Assembly: GCA_026120035.1 (NCBI GenBank)
Contig: JALRME010000014.1
Span: 949,757 to 1,013,756, forward strand
Source of the DNA: Coleophoma eucalyptorum
Taxonomy: Eukaryota > Ascomycota > Leotiomycetes > Helotiales > Dermateaceae
Direction: 5' to 3'
DNA length: 64,000 nucleotides
Shown here: in pieces, positions 11,882-21,174 of the stretch
Numbering within the stretch: position 1 is the stretch's first letter
Layout: each line of letters starts with the position of its first letter
Translations under genes and position numbers: made by a program
Notes under the pieces: model-generated
What the model saw: only the letters and a program-made list of their open reading frames with translations
What the model was told of the DNA's origin: nothing
The model's database searches: none

Positions 11882-13827
11882 TTAACTTCCTCCTAACTCT
11901 GAAGATACGCTACTAACACGTTTATAGTCGTATGACCTTTCTTTCCTTTTCAAATATCGAGAGGAAATCCAAAATAGCGCTATAAAAACCAGAGCGAAAG
12001 CTACGAACCCCCCTGTCAATTTCACGGAGGTCCTCAACATAGAATTTTGCTTTGCATCAGAAACTGCGTTTGAAGGGCGAATGGTTTGATGAACCAAAGA
12101 TCGCCCTAGTATTACTCCTTCCGCACCAAGTCCTTCAACATAAACATATGCGATATTCCTTTCGGATACAAATGTTGTTTCAAAGCCTTCTTTAGGAACA
12201 GTTCCAAGCAGCGAGAATGACGAGTTATCAGCGGACCCGAAGAACTTCCATGATAAAACCTCCGTCGCACCGTTCCAGCTGACATAATGCACAGTGGTAG
12301 AAGGGCCGTAAACATATGAGATGGCATCTGGATTCGTCACTGGATAGCTCGTGAAATTGAACTTGTAAGAGCGATAGCTTGTAAAGCGATGGGACGCAAA
12401 CCGCGCTTCATAAATGAGACGTCCGTCAGTTGTAAACTCGCTGACATATCCATTATCGCTCCAACCAACAAAGGCGTGAGCATTCGGTAAGATCTGAACG
12501 TTCCCGCGGGCATACGACAAACCGTGATCAGGTCTCTCCCATCGGCGGAGAAGTCTCGCCTCCATAGTATTGGTATTCAGCTCTACAAGCAGAGCAGAAC
12601 TGCATTCCGCCGACTGATGCTTCTTGTCATCAGCTGCATTATTCAGGAGTGACAGTATCGTAACAGTTCGGTCCTCGTATCGAACTCGAGCATCATGTTG
12701 ATGAGAAAAGTTGAAGCCTTTGAGAGTAAAGGAGGAGCCCTTTCCTCCTAGCTGCCACACGATCGAGCCGTCAAGATGAGATATCTTGTAAATTGCACTG
12801 GTAGCTCGGGCGGAAACTATATAGTCTCCTTTGAAGGTCTTCTCTACAGAATTCATATGGCTACAAATTTTAGTATCTTGTCTCACTAGTGTGCAGCTGG
12901 GTGGACTGGTCTCACATCCAATCCCAATATAAGCTCATATCAACACCGGTCTCAGCCCCCGAAATCGGTACACTCCCGGGCCGGTGGTTTGGGTTGCCAT
13001 CGCGCGGCCACTCATCATATGTTGCATTCAACTCAATATGGGTCAAGGGGCTCCACTGGAATAAGACTGCATTGGTGGCCACATCGATCTCAATAAAGCC
13101 ATTATCAACAACTTTAAGCCCATTTATCTCTGCCGGAATGGCCGTTATAACCAGTGCAGATTTACCATCGTTGATGAGATTAAATTCATGCATATCGAAA
13201 TCCGTGCCGCTCAAGGCTGGAGTCATCCCGATCAGCTGATACGAACTGTTCAAATATACTCCTGTTCCGGCAGGAGTATTGTGACGGTACTTGTTAGGTG
13301 TCAATATGAAGGAGAGGGTCGGGACATGATTAACGTCAACGAGCTTGAAATCAAACGTGTTTCGGTTCGACAGCCATGCTGCACCCGTCCATATCAGTTC
13401 CTATTACCAATTAGTCGAAGGTAAAAACACAGGTATGTGGTCGGAGTACTCCATCAGAGGTGTATATTGCAGGGCCAATCTGCGCAGGTTGGAAGTTGTA
13501 AGGTTGTGGCTTGGGCCAGACATCGGTGTACGCGCCAACAAACAAATATCCTGAAGTCACCAGACCTCTCTCATAAATGGAGATATTCCAAGAAGGTGGA
13601 CGAAGGTCTGGTGCCTATGGCCAATTGTGTTAAATATGTATTGTTTGGAGGGGAAAGGAGATATTCACCGACTTGAATGGGCCAGCTAGATCCTTACTGT
13701 TCCACGGCACAAAGTCTTTGCTCAAGTCTTCACTCAGACTGATCAAAGCGAAGCAGCCCTGGCCGAATACTGTGAGTAGCAAGGCATTGAGGAGCTGCAT
13801 CTGAAGGCTAGTACCGGATCGGCGCAT
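11882..13827 (-). CDS. Arylsulfotransferase (ASST)-like secreted/membrane protein
   Basis: Four exons on the minus strand: 13669-13827, 13450-13614, 12916-13400 and 11882-12860, joined by introns of 54, 49 and 55 bp, for 595 residues with all frames closing. The N-terminus is a signal peptide (LLNALLLTVFGQGCFA). The body has the features of fungal ASST (PF14269-type) beta-propeller proteins: DGELIWTG, DMHEFNLINDGKSALVI, FIEIDVATNAVLFQWSPLTH, WDWIHMNSVEK, DYIVSARATSAIYKI, GSIVWQLGG, FSHQHDARV, VSWNGATEVLSW and YVYVEGLGAEGVILG. A C-terminal membrane helix (FVAFALVFIALFWI) precedes a basic tail. Bacterial ASSTs move sulfate between phenolic compounds; fungal members are mostly uncharacterised. 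The gene is divergent to the UstYa gene at 14726 and so probably shares its promoter region. Confidence 0.85.
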
Positions 13828-14725
13828 TACTCAAGCCCTTTTTGCCTAACGGTTGGCAAATTGGAGACAGTGCGGAAGGAATATGGGAGAATTGTGTTGT
13901 GTTCAGCTCTTGCAAGCACATCTGGCAGATGAATCAGACCGATCCGTGTTGCTGGTGATAATCTAATTTCAGGTGAGAGAAATATGACTCAGGGCCGATG
14001 AAATTTAATTCGTATAGTAGAAAGTAACATGTATCCTATTTGCTACATTCGTACTGTAGTTATACTATACCGTAAAAGTAACACCACCGTCCATGCACGA
14101 AATAGTGAATATGCGGATAATTAATCTTTTATTCTTTTACAACAAGAGATTTTAATGGTGGGGGGATAGATTTGGATGAAACCCAAATGCAGTGTGGGCT
14201 AAGCGGTAAAGGAAGGTAGTCCTGCAGAGAAACTGGAGTTGAAACTACGAAAATTCAAAATAATTCCAGTGCAAGGATTAAGAGCTTGAACCTTTACAGA
14301 TCAGGACCTAAATTATGAGGATTTTAGCCATTAGGTAAGTCAAGGTTGGGATGTACCGCTAACTTCGTGGTTGGGATTAAGGAAGGTCCGATACAGTCAG
14401 AAAATGATTGGTACTGCACAATCTCTGTTGTACGTCAAATCACGCCGTTAGGCTGCATGATATCTAGGCTTCAGAATATTTCCCAGGCTTGTTGCTAGGA
14501 TAAATCGTTGACACCATATAGGGAAGGTGAAGGGATTATCGTTGATACATGGGGAACTTATGATGCGCCACGAAGATTATCGGTTGTTAGTCGCGTCGTT
14601 ATCTGCCCAGCCAGCTCTGGGGCCCTTGGGTACCTGATACACACACAACCATCAGCCTTTCCCCGATCCAGAGAGTGGTATTCTCCTGTTCTTCACAACA
14701 CAACTTCTAACGATCAATAACCATT
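13828..14725. promoter_or_regulatory. Divergent intergenic region, ASST-like / UstYa-like
   Basis: An 898-bp gap separates two genes read away from each other, so it must hold both promoters. No specific operator was identified. A short frame at 14508-14720 has no family resemblance. Head-to-head pairing is common in fungal metabolite clusters and suggests joint control. Confidence 0.5.
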
Positions 14726-15898
14726 ATGGATGTCAAATTTGAAGCAAGCGTACCGTTCTTGAAAAACGTCGACGACGATGGGGAGCTTTCTTACCATAAA
14801 AGATATGTTGAGATTCATGGACGATCATTCTCATGGTATCTTTTTGCAGTCGTTCTATTTCTCTTAAGTCATATTTTGACATTTGTCTTCGCCAACTGGA
14901 CGTGGACCAGAAATATTGACAATTTCTGTGCACTTCACACATCTCAAAGCTGGAGTAAGTTTTATCTGGGATTGGAACTGCGAATAAAACTCACATTCAA
15001 TTTTTAGGCCCTGTCCTCGATGACGTAGATATTAAATATACTACGCGTACCTTTCATGGCTCATTCTTCAAAGATGATACAATATACAGGCAGTCAGCAA
15101 GTCCGGAAGTAGACCAGGCATGGCGAGATCTTGGCATTGATTGTAAGTATTTTCCGGTTTTCTTCTTAATGATTCTCCGAGAGGTTTGAGAAATAGTGCG
15201 AAGAAAAGCATTATCTCAGTTCATATTTGTGAAGCCATCTCAGAATGCTACCAAAATATGGAATTAACTGATAACACCATATAGATAGAGGATTGCTCGT
15301 TGCACCTTCTAAAGCTGAGAAAGCAAATATCGCCTCGAACCGTGTCATGTTTAATGAAACCTGGGGCGGCCCTGGCTACCCAGGTATTTTTGAAGTCTTC
15401 CATCAACTGCACTGCTTGGTAAGTCACCTCACTCATTTCATATAACCCTCAAATCCGGTCGTCTGATAATTTATATTCAAACACAGGACATCGTTCGCAA
15501 AAGCACCTTTTACAATTATGAGTATTATCTGAATCTTGGTGAGGGTGCATTTGAACACCCTAAGACCATACTTCCAGCACATGTTGGTTAGTATAACCCT
15601 GTCTCCCTACATACTTCGGGAGATACTTTATTCAAAGGATATTAATTTCTATGATGGCTCAGCGCACTGCATTGATACCATCCGACAACAATTGATGTGT
15701 ACGGCCGATACTGGTATCCACCCCTTTATTCTTGTCGGCGATCCTCCAATGGTCTTCCCAGAATTCACCCGCGAGCATAAGTGTAAAAACTTTGAGGATA
15801 TCCGTGCATGGGCCGAAGAGCACCAAGGGAATTTTGATGAGAGGGCCCGTTTTCATACACCTCTCGAAGGCGAACTTATTTTGGATGAGATGCCGTGA
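14726..15898 (+). CDS. UstYa-type (DUF3328) oxidase-like protein 1
   Basis: Five exons: 14726-14954, 15008-15142, 15285-15418, 15487-15586 and 15663-15898 (introns 53, 142, 68 and 76 bp), giving 277 residues. After a cytosolic N-tail there is one transmembrane helix (WYLFAVVLFLLSHILTFVF, about residues 38-56). The ectodomain contains SPEVDQAWRDLG, then FHQLHCLD (first HXXHC) and HVAHCIDTIRQQLMC (second HXXHC, whose codons are split by intron 4), ending FPEFTREHKCKNF and GELILDEMP. This is the standard layout of UstYa-family proteins, copper-dependent oxidases that cross-link or oxidise core peptides in dikaritin RiPP pathways. It lies 458 bp from the stop of the repeat-bearing precursor at 16356, the two genes converging. 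All splice sites are GT..AG and every frame closes. Confidence 0.92.
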
Positions 15899-16355
15899 TG
15901 AAATATTAAATTTAAATCAAATTTCTATAGTTACCGCAGCCATAGAATGCATTTATCTGTATGCAAGAAATTTATGTAGAACTCATGATATGATAGATCA
16001 TCCTTCACAATCCCTGTAAAAAATATTGCAGCTCAACTTCTCTTCTAAACAATTTGCATTCCTTCCCAGTAAAGAGATTTTCAAAATGTCAAGTCCAACA
16101 TCTGCAGTCACTCGATCCTGATACCCAAAGACATAAGAAGGATTTTCATACTTTTATAGCTTCTTAAAATACACGGCGGGCCTTACGATGGCTTCTTACG
16201 AAACAAAAATGTACCAAATACAAATTAGAGCACGGCGCAGAATGTTGAATTCTACTTATACATCTATGGATATAATCTTCAACCATCCCTTCCCATAAGA
16301 CGTCAAACAATAACATATGTTACTCCCGTACTTCTTCAAATCCTGCCTCCTATCC
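15899..16355. other. Convergent intergenic spacer
   Basis: AT-rich 3' regions of the UstYa-like gene (plus strand) and the peptide precursor (minus strand). No gene is seen. Confidence 0.5.
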
Positions 16356-16819
16356 TCAAGGACCAACCGAGTACTCTCCATAGTTGGAAAACTCAGGATC
16401 CCTCTTGGACTTTGCAGTCACACTGTACTCTCCATAGTTGGAAAACTCAGGATCCCTCTTGGACTTTGCAGTCACACTGTACTCTCCATAGTTGGAAAAC
16501 TCAGGATCCCTCTTGGACTTTGCAGNNNNNNNNNNNNNNNNNNNNNNNNNNNNNNNNNNNNNNNNNNNNNNNNNNNNNNNNNNNNNNNNNNNNNNNNNNN
16601 NNNNNNNNNNNNNNNNNNNNNNNAGTCACACTGTACTCTCCGTAGTTGGAGAATTCAGGATCTCTTTTTGCCACAGCTTCGGCAGGTTCTATGCATTTTA
16701 TCAGTACAAGTTCATAACACATGCCACAAGGTTGGAAACCCACCTTCAATAATGGCGATTGGGCTGGCAAGAACCGTGGCTACGAGAGCGGCTGAAACAG
16801 TGTGAAAGAAGAACTTCAT
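16356..16819 (-). CDS. RiPP precursor with tandem Kex2-bounded core repeats (UstA/dikaritin type)
   Basis: Minus strand; exon 1 is 16744-16819, the 55-bp intron is 16689-16743 (GTGGGT..ATAG), and exon 2 is 16356-16688. The start ATG (16819-16817) opens a clear signal peptide (MKFFFHTVSAALVATVLASP), followed by a short acidic leader ending VAKR. Then come repeats of 18 codons (54 bp) consisting of DPEFSNYGEYSVT and the linker AKSKR. One copy is visible before and three after an assembly gap (16526-16623). The last copy ends SVGP and a TGA at 16356-16358. A secreted leader, Lys-Arg (Kex2) sites and identical Tyr/Phe-bearing cores are the signature of fungal dikaritin precursors, whose aromatic residues are modified by UstYa-type enzymes. 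UstYa-like genes lie on both sides. The chemistry of the product is unknown. Confidence 0.9.
16373..16665 (-). repeat. 54-bp tandem repeat array encoding the core peptides
   Basis: The period is exactly 54 bp between equivalent points at 16373, 16427 and 16481; a further copy lies right of the gap (16624-16662). The copy right of the gap differs from the others at three third-codon positions (GAA/GAG, TTC/TTT, TAC/TAT) without changing the peptide, so selection appears to act on the peptide. Confidence 0.92.
16526..16623. other. Assembly gap (98 N) inside the repeat array
   Basis: Frame continuity of the repeats requires a true gap of 54k minus 2 bases (52, 106, 160 ...). 98 is none of these, so the gap length is an estimate and the number of core copies is unknown. 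Confidence 0.95.
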
Positions 16820-17716
16820 GGTTCGGTAGGATATAATTGATTACCACCAAGTAAATACTCCTTAAGTTGAGGGAAAAGATTGGGATCTGGGTTTTCACGG
16901 GTGTTTCTTGGTGATATAACTCTCCATTAAGTAGTAATAAACTCTCCGTTAAGTCTTAGTCTTTGTTGCTGCCATATCAGACGGGGTTCGGTGATGTCGG
17001 GCTTGCATCCGGAAATATTTTCTTGATTTAAGAATTTACGTGAAGGGACTGTTGTATTCGTTCTATTCCAGCAGGTAAAAGTAAGATCTATTATTGATAA
17101 GGTCAATTGAAGTCTTGTTGTCCGCTACAGCTTACCCCTCCCTGCATGGGGGAAACTGAAACTGCACCAATGCCGTTGGGTGCCACTTACAACCTACAGG
17201 TATAAAGCTCGCCCCGAGACACACGCAATTTGTCTAACCCATGAGGTACTCGAACTAGGTTTTCAAAAGTGGAGAAACCTCTTGCTACAATAGGAAAGTG
17301 ATATATTTATGCGTAGGCTGGATCCCACGCTGGAAATCCCATGTGCCTGAATAGGATACTACGACCTTTCCTTGGTTGTAGTAGCCTATTACCTCTAGTT
17401 AATTGATGGAGGGAAATGATAGCACGATGTTTCATGTATCATTCTGGCTCGATCTATACTAAAAAGAGGGTTTTCTGCTATCGAAAGAGGATTGCATGAT
17501 GTGCTGGGAGAATTACTAGGTTTTTATGACAATCAGCTCATGAAGCCTATAATGCTTAGACCAGAGATATTTTCAATTTAATCTGCGTATCATAGCTATA
17601 CATATGCTATTGGCCCAGCGATAGCCGAAAAGTTCATTTCTATAGATACATACTACCGCATAGGAATGAATAAGTCTTTTTCTCATCTTTGACTATCTAA
17701 GTCGGTGTTGCCATTC
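16820..17716. other. Intergenic; includes the promoter side of the RiPP precursor
   Basis: About 0.9 kb between the start of the precursor and the stop of the next minus-strand gene. No gene or clear regulatory site was recognised; the precursor promoter must lie in its left part. Confidence 0.45.
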
Positions 17717-18385
17717 TCATATAGAGTCCAATCTTAAACACCTGTAGAATCCTAACACCACATCGTTGCTAGCATTTTTCCCCTCCAGCCTCTGATTAAG
17801 CTCCATTGAACAGTGATTTGCGTGGCTCACATCAAGCGTCTTATGATCAATCCACTCACTTCGGCGTTGTACCGCGATCGCCAACTTTCTCCACAAGAAC
17901 AAGCAGTGTTCTCCATGATACCGGCGAGTGTAGATGTGTTTGTGTTTCCCAGCCCAGATGTCAGCCGAGGGAATTTTCTCCTCTTCTAAATATGAATTCG
18001 ACAAGTACCAATCTCGATCTTCAAAGGGGTTGTATTGACTGGTTAATTCCGAAAAGTAACATGGCTTGGGCATCCAGCCATATACCATAGGTTCCATTAT
18101 ACAGCCGCGAGCTATAGCTTCTTCGTTGGTGGTACCGCAGGTGAGAATATTAGTCGTCGCTAGGATGTGGGAGTTGGAAGTTGGGGACAAGAGATAAGTC
18201 CCAACGGCGCCCAGAGAAGTCGCTGTCGCAAGACATAGAAAATAAAATATCCAGCGTGTTGGCATGACTTTGGCGGTTGGTTGTCTAACTGTCTCGGGAT
18301 CTGAAGCATCGAATAGTCGATGATATGTAATTGATTTGGGACCAGAACTAGCCCAGCGCCAGAGGGATTTACTCTTGGAATTCAT
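17717..18385 (-). CDS. Single-pass membrane protein with paired HXXHC motifs (divergent UstYa-like) 2
   Basis: One exon, 222 residues. A transmembrane helix is at about residues 43-66 (WIFYFLCLATATSLGAVGTY). The ectodomain has CGTTNEEAIARGCIMEPMVY, WMPKPCYF, then YHGEHCLFLWRKL (HGEHC) and SHANHC (second HXXHC). The layout matches the protein at 10120-10827, including the Cys-rich EA-ARGC block, the W-P-C motif and the spacing of the two histidine motifs, so the two are paralogues. It lies between the RiPP precursor and the second UstYa gene, with which it is divergent. I infer a UstYa-like oxidative role on the peptide; the domain itself is uncharacterised as far as I know. Confidence 0.72.
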   Translation of the reverse strand: MNSKSKSLWRWASSGPKSITYHRLFDASDPETVRQPTAKVMPTRWIFYFLCLATATSLGAVGTYLLSPTSNSHILATTNILTCGTTNEEAIARGCIMEPMVYGWMPKPCYFSELTSQYNPFEDRDWYLSNSYLEEEKIPSADIWAGKHKHIYTRRYHGEHCLFLWRKLAIAVQRRSEWIDHKTLDVSHANHCSMELNQRLEGKNASNDVVLGFYRCLRLDSI

Positions 18386-19437
18386 TTTCTTCCTTTTTGA
18401 CTGTGAGTTAAATGGGATGTTCGAAGTGAGGTCTATTCACTTGATGACCATAACAGTGGAGCATCAAAGGTCAGATACCGGTATTCTACGTTCTTGATAT
18501 TTGATAACTGAGCACTAATGCAGTCTCATGGCATGGAGACTCCACCAGAGAAGGATAAATCAACAAAATCATGATAAGGAAATCTTGTCAAAGTCCAACT
18601 ATGTTATCCACAAGATGCTTCGAACGTTAATAAGCTATTACTGATGAGGAAGGTTATATTCAAAGGTGTTTATGTTAATCAGCAAAAGGCAAAATTATTA
18701 GGACAAGGCTCTCCCACGCATTTGGTACTGCTCGTAATATGGAATGAGTTATGATCTTCCTATTTGTTGGCGAATTCTTATCGGAGCTGATTACCCAAGT
18801 CTTGAGTAAGACGGTGATCGCTTATATAGCTGCAACCATCACGGGTACAACACTTGTTCATGCAGATGCCAGGGTTAGAACTCACTCATTGTTTCTTCGT
18901 ACTATGTCCGCCCAACAGCGATAGTGGCGGTCGGGCCACCCCCGCTAAAGCTTATCTGCTTACAGTGCCGTACAGGCGAACAAAATAACCTCTATTAGGA
19001 AGGAATTGTAACGCACGTTTGATCGGTTCTCGCCTTCTATATATGGGGTAAAGCTTTGCCATGAGGGACGTGGATAAAGTCAATCACCAACTACCATTAT
19101 ATCCTTGGCCAAAAAAAACCCGAACAACTAGGGAAATATTGCTCACGCTAGATAAGTGATATATCAGCTTCCTAATCGGTACTAAAGCAAGATGTGTGGT
19201 ATGAAATACGTACGAAGTAAAGCTTAGGAGTAGTACTAGTGGCAGATAGATCCTTCCCTGAAGAATTCTTATTACTACTTGCGCTCGGAATACAAAGTAC
19301 AAAATCACTAGTAAGACTCATATTATGTGTCATCGGAAGGAATATCGAGTAGATTGGTGTCTTTGTTGTATGATTAGTTTAGTTTTGTTCCAGTTTTCCC
19401 ACCAATTTCTCTTGATAGCTTGAGTTCAAGATATATT
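18386..19437. promoter_or_regulatory. Divergent intergenic region between two HXXHC-protein genes
   Basis: 1052 bp between the gene at 17717-18385 (minus) and the UstYa gene from 19438 (plus). It must contain both promoters. No operator-like motif was identified, and the minus-strand frame at 19084-19308 has no resemblance to a known family. Confidence 0.45.
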
Positions 19438-20538
19438 ATGGAGTCGCAAATTCAAGAAAATATACCTTTCTTGTCGGGCGACCTAGATCACGACGACCAT
19501 AAGATCTACCATTCAGCAAAAGAACATAAGAGTCGTGAGCAATCATTACAACGCTATCTAGCTCTCATCCTCATCTTATTCTTTCTCTCAAATATCTGTA
19601 CCTTCATTTTTACACACTGGATTTGGACCAGAAATATCGACAACTTAGTTGTGTCCTATACATCTCAAAGTTGGAGTAAGTACACCCCACATCTGGTCTT
19701 ATTCATGAATAAAAGATTGGTCTGATTCAGCTCCGGCAGGCCCGGTTTCAGATGACATAAACATCCAATACATCACGACTGCCTTTGACGGATCTTTCTT
19801 TAAAGAGTCAATCTATCGGCAGACACCGAGCCCAGAGGTAGACCAAGCATGGCGAGATCTGGGGATTCAATGTGAGTTTGTCCATACTCGTCATAGGCCA
19901 TTGACACCTTGAACCAAAAACGAAGAAGACCACTGACGACATAACAAAAGACAAGGCTTTGGTCGTTCCGTCATCTCAGGCTGAAAAAGCGGGCATCATT
20001 CCTGATCGTGTGTCATTAAATGAAACCAATGGCGGTCCAGGCTATCCAGCTATCTTTGAAGTATTCCATCAACTTCATTGCCTGGTAAAACTCCTGTTCT
20101 TATTATATACCGTAACTCCTAGCTGAAAGTATTAACATGTAGGACTTTCTTCGTAAAGGATTATATTTCAATTACGAATACTATGTAAACCTCAGTGAAG
20201 GCCCGTTCAAGCACCCCGAAAAACAATTGAAGCCACATATTGGTAAGATTGACACCCTACATCCTAGAGTTGTCTACACATCTAACAGATCTAATCTTTC
20301 AGGGCACTGCCTCGACATGGTTCGGCAGCAACTGATGTGTTCGGCGGACACGGGTCTCCAGCCATTCATCTGGGTAGGCGACCCTCCGCATCCCTTTCCC
20401 GACTTCAACCAGAAGCACAAGTGCAGGAATTTTGACGCAATTCGAGAGTGGGCAGCGCTGCACCAAGGGAACTTTGATGAAAAGGCAGATTATCATGTGC
20501 CTCAAAAAGGAGAGTTGATCTTGGATGAAGTACCGTGA
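19438..20538 (+). CDS. UstYa-type (DUF3328) oxidase-like protein 2
   Basis: Five exons: 19438-19675, 19740-19871, 19951-20084, 20143-20242 and 20303-20538 (introns 64, 79, 58 and 60 bp), giving 279 residues. Exons 3, 4 and 5 have exactly the same lengths (134, 100, 236) as in the gene at 14726, and all introns sit at equivalent codons, so the two are duplicates. It has one transmembrane helix (LALILILFFLSNICTFIF), SPEVDQAWRDLGI, FHQLHCLD (first HXXHC) and HIGHCLDMVRQQLMC (second HXXHC), ending GELILDEVP. As in dikaritin clusters such as ustiloxin, two UstYa-type proteins may act together. All frames close and no damage is seen. Confidence 0.92.
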
Positions 20539-21170
20539 TGAAAGGAGCAAACGAGTTTGTTTCACTATCATTATACCTCCCTCCAATAAATTGGGCGACT
20601 ATGATTATAATTAGTATGACCACATCTGACCTCGAAGTCGCCATAATAATACGCAAGTTGTAATTAGTCTCTCGTGTTAATTGTTACTTTCCAATTTGAA
20701 GCTTAGTTTTTTTACAAGCGTACTTATATGACAAGATGACAATCAAGTTTCAGCAAAATCAACTGTAACATTTCTGTAATTCTCCATATACTTTTATAAT
20801 AGATCTTTAGACACCTATTGTTGGTTTGGTACACCTCTTATTTCAACTGTAATAGACAAGTCAAATCATGAGGCGAAAAAAAATATAGATCACTCTCCTA
20901 AGTAAATGTGATTGAGGTCATATAAATACTCCTATTGGGTATAGATTCGACCTTCGTAGTAATAATACAAATCATATTGTTTGCATTTGAGTGCGAACAG
21001 AGGTATTAGGTAGTATAATGATATACTATCATCTGTAGGTAGTATAGCGATAATCTAATACGTGTGAGTGATACAACGATACTCCAACACCAAGAACTCG
21101 CTTCGATAGAGAAGAACCTACATATTTCAAATATACTAAAAACGATATAAAATACTAAGAATACTAAAGT
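20539..21170. other. Intergenic, AT-rich, containing an LTR-like repeat
   Basis: No gene is seen. The right half carries an inverted LTR-like repeat described separately (20916-21089). Confidence 0.5.
20916..21089 (-). repeat. LTR-like repeat, family C, minus orientation
   Basis: Read on the minus strand it starts TGTTGGAGTATCG at 21089 and shares blocks with the copies at 23613 (plus) and 31585 (minus). Shared features are the repeated ATCG(C/T)TATACTAC words, a TTCG/GCGCTC-AATGCAAAC block, ACGAAGGTCGAATC and GTATTTATAT. Solo-LTR-like; no coding part is attached. Confidence 0.55.
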
Positions 21171-21174
21171 TTAG

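Noticed and set aside
16317..16805. Plus-strand 162-codon frame across the repeat array (VLSIVGKLRIPLGLCSHT repeats)
   Set aside because: It is the complement of the RiPP precursor repeats. The minus strand has a signal peptide, an intron and Lys-Arg sites; the plus frame has none of these.
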